64,000 nucleotides of DNA from Adiantum capillus-veneris (Eukaryota > Streptophyta > Polypodiopsida > Polypodiales > Pteridaceae): positions 43,403,537-43,467,536 of the forward strand of contig CM043966.1 of NCBI GenBank assembly GCA_014529385.2, read 5' to 3'. The position numbers and the translations under genes are program-made. Of the stretch, positions 57,850 through 64,000 are shown piece after piece (positions within the stretch are counted from its first letter, which is position 1; the number at the start of each line of letters is the position of its first letter). The notes beneath the pieces are model-generated. The model saw only the letters and a program-made list of their open reading frames with translations. It did no database searches and was not told the origin of the DNA.

Positions 57850-58746
57850 GTGGATCACGCGACATTGTTTCAGGTAAACATTTCACTTGCATGGAGTCAA
57901 TATATCATTGATTTCTTAAGCACAAGGACGTTTCTTGAAAACATAACAAGAGCATGGAAAAGGGCTATAGAGCTGGAGGCTCGAGACTTTCAGTTAATTG
58001 GGAACCAACTCTATAAGCGAGGAAAGGACAATCAACTTAGAATCTGTGCAAGTGAAAATGAATACCTGCTGATTCTAGAACATGCACATAACGGAATAAG
58101 TGGAGGTCATTTTTCAGGCGATAAGACGGCAAAAATTGTCTTAACCGCAAGAATATGGTGGCCTACATTGCATATGGATGTTGAAGAGTTTGTAAAGAGT
58201 TGTGACGCATGTCAGCGCACCAAGGTGCCGATAAAGAGAGATGAGATGCCACTACGGCCAATGATGGGGGCAAGGGCATTTGCAAAATGGGGCATTGATT
58301 TTGTGAGACTTATTTCATCCCCTGCATATCGCACCCATACCCAATATATCATTGTGGCTACGGACTATCTCACAAAATGGGTTGAAGCCAAGGCAACACA
58401 AAAAGCAGATGCAGGGACCATTGCAAAAATTTTGTATGAGAATGTTTTTGTACGATACGGGTTACCAATAGAAATTGTCAATGATCGGGGAACACATTTT
58501 CTTAATGAAGTCATTGAATATTTGCTAGAGGAATTCATGGTCATACATAGGAAATCTACTCCATACCATCCACAGGCAAATGGACAAGCTGAGGCCACAA
58601 ATAAAACACTATGCATGGTTCTCACTAAAATTGTAGCAGAGACAAGAACAGATTGGGATCAACAGCTACACTCAACATTATGGGCATACAAGGTAGCTTA
58701 CAAAACATCGATAGGAACGACTCCGTACAACTGGTGTTTGGTCTAA
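57850..58746 (+). pseudogene. pol: integrase of element C
   Basis: The standard H2C2 module is HNGISGGHFSG ... CDACQRTK, with His codons at 58087 and 58108 and Cys codons at 58201 and 58210. The core reads KWGIDFVRLISSPAYR, IVNDRGTHFLNEVIEYL and YHPQANGQAEATNK, so D, D and E are all present. The frame is open until TAA at about 58744, and a one-base deletion near 58735 moves the C-terminal part to the next frame. Confidence 0.95.
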
Positions 58747-59240
58747 ATGCTATATTACCCATAGAGTTTTTAATTCCAACTCTACAAGTAGCGAAACGCT
58801 TAGAATGGACAGGGCATGAGCTCTCTTCAAGAATAGATGATCTTGAAAAGCTAGATGAAATTCGGTTGAGAGCTGTAGCTTCGATCTATGCTAAAAAGAA
58901 AAGACAAAAAGAGTTTTTTGACAAGCATGTGCGCACGAAAGAGTTCAAAACAGGTGACTATGTACTTGTTTATACTTTGAAGCAACATGCCAAGAAACTT
59001 AAAAAGCGGGGGATGGGACCCTTTGTGATTAGTGATCTGTCACAAAGCGGAGCTGTCAAGCTTGCTACATTAGCAGGTGAAGAAATGTCAAATTGGATTA
59101 GTGGATGTCGATTGAAGAAATATCATTTACTACTAACACAGGATATGCTTCAACAAATCCATCAAGAAAAACAACGAATGAAGGAGAAACAGAGGGTACG
59201 AGAAGAAGCTCAAGGAGAAGCAAAAGAACGCATTGCAAAA
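58720..59240 (+). pseudogene. pol: integrase C-terminal domain of element C (GPY/F type) and basic helix
   Basis: VFGLNAILPIEFLIPTL, ELSSRIDDLEKLDEIRL, FKTGDYVLVYTLKQHAKK and RGMGPFVISDLSQSGAVKL form the usual post-core domain, with the GPF motif. It is followed by a long Lys/Arg/Glu/Gln helix (IHQEKQRMKEKQRVREE) that links to protease 2. No chromodomain is visible. Confidence 0.85.
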
Positions 59241-59269
59241 AGAAGACTTCTGCGAAAACAACAACAATA

Positions 59270-59891
59270 TGGAGCACCATTGCGAATCAATGCCATCCGA
59301 CTAACGAAGTTTGCTGAAGACACAGTGGAGCCAATAATTGCAGTCAAAGTGGGTAGCAACCAAGTTCAATCAACGGCATTGCTTGATTCTGGAGCTCAAG
59401 CAAGTTTAATATCTTATAGATTATATAAACAGCTCAAGTCCACAGGTCAACTTCACCCTACTCCACAAGTGCTGGAAAGTAGTACATCACACTCGTTGAA
59501 AACATTGGGCTGGACTATATTGCATGTACAAGTACATCAATATATTTACCCACACAAATTTTATGTAGTCGAGGATGAAAGCACACAACACCCCATGTTG
59601 TTGGGACAACCTTGGCAAAAAGAGTACAATGTGCAAATAGATTGGAATGCGAATGCAGTCAAAATTCAGCATGGACAAGAACAACAGGTGATAGACTTTG
59701 CTCAACAACCGCGGAATAATCAGCTGCCAGCAATGCAATCATTGGAAAAAGAGCCCAACTCAAGGGTGCCACCAAAGAACAACATGACACCCAAGGCTAA
59801 CAAACAGGAAACTGACAACCATGCTCACTACATACATACGAAGTCACCGACTGCAGTGAAAAGATCGAGGTTACCAAAACAAGAGAAATAA
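59270..59891 (+). pseudogene. protease 2 of element C: retropepsin-like domain downstream of integrase
   Basis: In the same open frame as the integrase C-terminus, ALLDSGAQASLISYRLYK contains a D-S-G-A motif (Asp codon 59385-59387), followed by VEDESTQHPMLLGQPW, which has the hydrophobic-hydrophobic-Gly block that closes a retropepsin fold, and IDWNANAVKIQHGQ. Spacing between the two blocks is about 70 residues, as in protease 1. The frame is uninterrupted to TAA at 59889. Its position after integrase is unusual. It could be an extra enzyme, a clan AA binding domain, or a captured copy. Confidence 0.75.
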
Positions 59892-60600
59892 GTATGGGTG
59901 CGGAAGGATAGAAATGACATGATAGACAAAAAACAATACAACGGAAGAATTCAACCGAAGTAGATAGTTCAACCAAAAACTAAGGGAATAAAATAGATAT
60001 GGATCCCAAAGAAAATGCTCAGCAATAACTCAAATACAACTCGCATTTGGATCCCGAAACCAAAGCAAAAGGAACTCCCTTCAGCACAAGCAACATCGGA
60101 AGACAGACAACTGCATTTGCAACCGACAAAACGACTTATGTGGATGCCAACAAGCAACAAAACAGTGGCAACCAAGGAAGTAGCAAGAAATTAGCAAAAA
60201 CCAGCTACCGATGGAAAGCAAAAGAGATACGGTCTACGGCCATTCCGGCCAAGACAATTCTCTCCAAAGAGACAAATACGGCCATATCAACAGTAGCGGC
60301 AAAGCAAGCAACCTTTGTCCGAAAGACAATCAAACAAAGAGCAATAGAGTTACAGCTGTTACTTGCAAAGAAAACAGGAAACCTCGACGGTGAATGCCAA
60401 TAAGCATCTTGCTTATACCCTTCTCTTGCACAACATTAATTTGTTTAGGCATTGACCGAGTATGCATAAAATAGGGCCACATTACACGGCCAAGCATTAG
60501 CACAATTTTTTCAACCCATGAACGGCACATACTCCGAGGCGATACCTTATCGTCCGGGAGGACTCCGGCTAGGAGGGGGGGAGGCATTCTCAAATGCGGA
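59892..60600 (+). other. 3' tail of element C
   Basis: Small frames contain repeats of a W-I/V-P/R-K motif (WVRKDR, WIPKKMLS, WIPKPKQK) and a Gln/Lys-rich stretch (60047-60403 is open). A polypurine-like run, AGGAGGGGGGGAGG, lies at 60571-60584, the place expected for the plus-strand primer, but no TG-started copy of the 5' LTR follows. Confidence 0.5.
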
Positions 60601-60782
60601 CCCAATACCAAAAAGAGCAAAAAAGAACATGATTTTTGACTATTTTTAAGGGTTGGTGTTTGATTGTGAAATTTTATGGACTAACCCAAGTACATATGCC
60701 CTTATACAGCATGAATCTACAGGTATATGGGACCAAACGCCAATCAAGTCCCTAGGTGTGTGTACTATTTATTCCTCATAAG
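60601..60782. other. junction segment, nothing recognised
   Basis: About 180 bases between the polypurine-like run and family A LTR sequence. No match to the element C LTR or to family A is seen. Confidence 0.4.
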
Positions 60783-61246
60783 AATACTTCTTCTTCCTCT
60801 TCCCTACCCTCATTCCCTACTAGCTCTCTCCACCTTCGAAGGTGTTTGAGGTCTTGGGACCGAGTCCGGGGACAAGTTACTGCTTCATTTAGCTAAGTTA
60901 CGAGCATAATTGTGGTGCATGAATCTCTATTTCTTTATTGCACCATCAAGGTCTCAAGGAACACAAAGCTTGTATTGTACAAAGTCTCTCTTTATAGGAG
61001 AAGCTATAAAACAAAAGCCTTTTGGAGGGGGAACCGGCTCCACATACATCCGGTCCTCAACTGTTGTTAAGTTCTCTAATTCTCTCTCTTGCAAATTATT
61101 GTTCATGCCAAGCTAATTAAGTATAATGGTTATGTTGTTACCTCTAATCAAGTTCACCCTCTATTTTCTCAAAGTATTCTCATAAAAATGCTCACTACAG
61201 TTTTCTTAATTCCATTATTCTTAATGTTCATAGTCTATTTATTACA
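60783..61246 (+). repeat. family A LTR fragment L3, plus strand, 5' truncated
   Basis: From CTTCTTCCTCTTCCCTACCC it follows L1 from about position 5485 to the LTR end ATTACA at 61246. Confidence 0.88.
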
Positions 61247-61500
61247 TTGGTATTAGAGCCATTGGTTTCTCTTTCCTTGCTTAAGAATAGAGGTCCTTAA
61301 GTTATCTATGAAAGGTTGGTCATGTCCATTGCAAGAGGGTATGTGGGACAAAGATTTATTATCCAATCATCATTATCACCTTCATGTGCAAAATCAAAGT
61401 TATCAATATTCATTCTACTCTCTTGGTTATTGTCAGCCATGTTAACAAAATTTGTGTACTTACTTAGTGTATGCTTTGGCAATTCAAAACCTTAGTTGCT
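61247..61500 (+). other. primer site and leader after L3
   Basis: TGGTATTAGAGCC at 61248-61260 is a tRNA-iMet-type primer site with one change. The leader TTTCTCTTTCCTTGCTTAAG and about 35 more bases match, in inverted orientation, the leader beside L4. Confidence 0.8.
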
Positions 61501-61846
61501 ACTCCTCTTAGCCTTTGAAAATCGGCACTTAAGTATCTACACCCACAACTTGAAGTGGTTAATTATATAGAGAGTAGTGGATTGGGTCTAATATTGCATA
61601 ATTACAGAGGGTTAGCTCCTTTTGGACTTCTTATGGCTCAATAAAGGTAAAGCTGTAGGCAAGTTTAAAAAGACCCCATTATTAAGTCCAAAGCTCCCTA
61701 GGTGTGTACCATATCCCACATAGTGGGCTCAACAATACCGATAATAGATCCCAACCCCACTTACCCTAATAAATCAACCATTTATAGGCTACTTAAGGAC
61801 CTCTCTTCTTAAGCAAGAAAAGAGAAAACAAATGCTCTGATAACAA
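61501..61846 (-). other. leader and primer site of L4
   Basis: On the minus strand TGTTATCAGAGC (61834-61845) is the primer site directly inside L4, followed by TTTTCTCTTTTCTTGCTTAAG and GAGGTCCTTAAG. The rest of the stretch is not recognised. Confidence 0.75.
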
Positions 61847-63391
61847 TGTAATGGAAATAGCCTATTAACTTTGAGAGTAGCGGAAATTAGAGAAAGTACT
61901 TTTGTGAAATTACTTTGTGAGTATAGAGGGTTAACTTAATTGATGGTAGCAACATAAACATAGCATTTAGTTAACTTTGCATGAACAATACTTTTGCAAG
62001 AGAGAGATTTTAGAGGACATGACAACATTTGAGGACCGGATTTATGTGGAGCCGGTCCCCCCTCCAATAGGCATTTGTATTATAGTTTCTCCCATCAAGA
62101 GAGATTTGGTACAATACAATCTTTGTGTTCCTTGTGAACTAGGTGATGCAATGAAGATGGAAAGCTTCATGCATCACAATCATAACATAAACTTTGTGGA
62201 AAGCATTAACTATCGCAAGCCTCAATCCCAAGGCCTCAAACACCTTCGAAGGTGGAGAGAGCTAGTGGGGAATGAGGGTAGGGAAGAGGAAGAAGAAACA
62301 TTTCATAGGAGAAAGAATTAGTTCCTCACTTATCATCACGCTTCTTGCTAGCATACATAATAGCATAGTAATGAAGATGGAAAGCTTAAGCATTAAAGCA
62401 TGGCTCTTGGTTGGATTTGCATTTCATAGCCAAGAGTGTTGGTGTAGGTTCTCAACTTCTCTACTAGCTTGGAGAAGGAGATGGAGCTCTTTCACTTTGC
62501 ACTTTGCACTTTACACAATGAGAGTGCGTGTGAGTATGTGTGTGTGTGTGAGAGAGAGAGTATATCCCTCAAGAAACCCCCTAGCTTGCTTTGGTCGACC
62601 ACCCCTTTCATGATTAAAGATCATTAGACCTCTCCAGGCCTAGCCAATCACATGCAGGGGCATATCAAGCAACAAGGGTAGCCTTGGACGTGTCCCCCTT
62701 TCCCGTTTGAGAGAGAGGACTTGATAATTAATTAAATCCACTAATTATCATTGGACCCCTTGGGAAGCCAACCAATAGGCTTTGGACACTCCTTGAGGGT
62801 AGCCTAGCTAGGGGCTTGACATGTGTCCCGGTGCCCTTTGGGAGAGAAAGTGGTCAAGAAACCACCCCCTCTACTTGCATGGCTCGCCCCCCTCTTTGTA
62901 GGGATAAAATTTGACTTTTGTGACACCTCAAGCCCCTCAACCTTGGGCCTAGTTCTCACCACAAGCTCGGCCCTTAATACCCTCAAGCTTGGGCTGGGTT
63001 CCCACCTCAAGTACAACCCTAGCCCTGTCTCAAGCATGACAAGCACCTCAAGCATCTCAATCATCAAGCACTTCAAGCATCTCAAATATCAGGCATGACA
63101 ATCACCTCAATCTTGGGCCGGGTTCCCACCTCAAGCACAACCCTAGCTTACCTAAGGTCAAAGGACTTTTTAACATTAACCTTTGGTCTTAAAGGTAAGC
63201 TCCATTAGTTAGCCTTGCTCTTTGACAGACCATCTCTCATTTGGACCCCTTTACCATTGGAACCATGTTGAGATAGATCGGAAAGCACATGTCTATATTC
63301 TAACCCTTGTTCTCGTTTATTCTCCCACATTAAATGATCATTTTAATATGAGAAAAGCATTTGGGTTAGTTGGATATTAGATTTTATGACA
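61847..63391 (-). repeat. family A LTR L4, minus strand, 1545 bp
   Basis: On the minus strand it runs TGTCATAAAATCTAATATC ... CCATTACA, collinear with L1. It ends at 63391, where gag of A3 begins on the opposite strand. Confidence 0.9.
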
Positions 63392-63518
63392 CTATATGGT
63401 TGCATTTCGTATCAATTTTCAACAAGGGGCTAAAAGGAATATCAAGCCCATGGAAAACAAAGATCGAAATGATGCAAAGGGGAAGAAAAATGCTCAAAGT
63501 GCTTCCCAAGGCAATTCC

Positions 63519-63556
<38 letters not shown>

Positions 63557-64000
63557 GACCAAGGAGAAAGGAGTTTACAAAGGTAAAAACAAACTCTCTC
63601 ATGAAGAGCTAGAGGCTTTTCGTAAAGATCGCAAATGCTTTAAGTGATGGGATCAAGGACATGGCTATTGTTCTTACCCCAAAGGAAATGCCCGCAATGA
63701 GACTCCTAGAGCTTCCACGATCGAAGCTCCAAAGAGGATGCTCATTGCAAAGGATCATTCCTTTCATATGCTTGGGGGAAGGTGAGGGAGCATGATTCCT
63801 TCATCCTGTTTGATCCTGGCTCTACTCTCAACTTCATATCAATGGAGTTGGCCACAAAGCTGGGCATGCAAGCTTTTGAGATGGGAGATATTGTGACTGT
63901 TGATGGGGCTTTCAAGAGACAACAAGCCTCCGTTACTCCCTTGATTGGGAAGTTGAGGATTCATGTCCAAAGCTACTTCAACGAAGAAGACTTTTTCATC
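63392..64000 (+). pseudogene. gag: gag and protease of family A copy 3 (A3), cut by the window end
   Basis: VAFRINFQQGAKRNIKPME starts directly after L4, followed by twelve asparagines (AAC tract 63521-63554) and KDRKCFK, where a TGA destroys the CCHC knuckle (WDQGHGYCSYPK keeps the His). The protease segment TTTGATCCTGGCTCTACTC at about 63808 encodes F-D-P-G-S-T as in A1, in a shifted frame. The 5' part of gag is missing, because L4 with its element lies there. Confidence 0.88.

Larger units (their letters stand above)
47997..60780 (+). mobile_element. Ty3/gypsy element C with unusual domain order, 3' LTR not found
   Basis: 5' LTR, tRNA-Asp-type primer site, long leader with palindromes, ORF1, gag, protease 1, linker, reverse transcriptase, RNase H, two H2C2 modules, integrase core, protease 2 and basic tail are read in this order. 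It entered or was joined to the A2 LTR at 47996. At the right end a polypurine-like run at 60571-60584 is not followed by a copy of the 5' LTR, and family A LTR sequence begins about 60783. The element is inactive through stops and frameshifts. Confidence 0.9.

Noticed and set aside
59098-59317. Overlapping frames in the integrase-protease 2 linker of element C
   Set aside because: They overlap the long frame with clear domains and have no motif of their own.

Overview
The window looks like a repeat-dominated stretch of a land-plant nuclear genome, species not identifiable. It carries decayed Ty3/gypsy and Ty1/copia LTR retrotransposons, plant-type primer binding sites (tRNA-iMet type, and one tRNA-Asp type), a chromodomain-bearing gypsy family, many dinucleotide tracts, and no intact single-copy gene that I can recognise. 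Several in-frame stops are CGA-to-TGA changes, as expected from deamination of methylated CpG.

Layout. 1-5937: gypsy family A copy 1 (A1), 5' end outside the window, ending in a 1.6-kb 3' LTR. 7472 to about 11010: minus-strand copia element I with a 226-bp LTR, fused near 11010 to minus-strand gypsy B (about 11015-14383) and its LTR. 14.4-29.3 kb: mostly non-coding, with AC/GA/CT/TG tracts (a dense CT cluster at 20.7-22.2 kb) and several degenerate tandem repeats. 29.36-33.11 kb (+) and 33.36-34.02 kb (-): two convergent, intron-containing, decayed gene remnants that I do not recognise. 34.46-34.8 kb: two tandem hairpin units. 34835-36833: a GC-rich, nearly perfect 2-kb palindrome. 36.83-37.15 kb: a GC-rich leader with two tRNA-iMet-type primer sites. 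37163-47996: family A copy 2 (A2), interrupted by a complete nested copia element II (40821-46323, 5-bp target duplication AAGAG). 47997 to about 60780: gypsy element C. 60.78-63.39 kb: two family A LTR/leader pieces facing each other. 63392-64000: gag of a third family A copy (A3).

The most interesting object is element C. It has a tRNA-Asp-type primer site, and a leader carrying three copies of a 24-bp palindrome. A large ORF (291 codons to its amber stop) precedes gag in the same frame. A separate pol ORF has an ATG that overlaps the upstream stop codon as TAATG. Two H2C2 zinc-binding modules lie between RNase H and the integrase core. A second complete-looking retropepsin domain lies downstream of the integrase, in addition to the usual protease downstream of gag. 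No matching 3' LTR is visible. The element is broken by stops and frameshifts, so this architecture describes an ancestral element.

Nothing here forms a working operon-like unit. The shared logic is the retrotransposition cycle: Gag packages RNA, protease matures the polyprotein, reverse transcriptase/RNase H copy the RNA, and integrase inserts the cDNA. All calls come from reading the sequence; no database search was possible.
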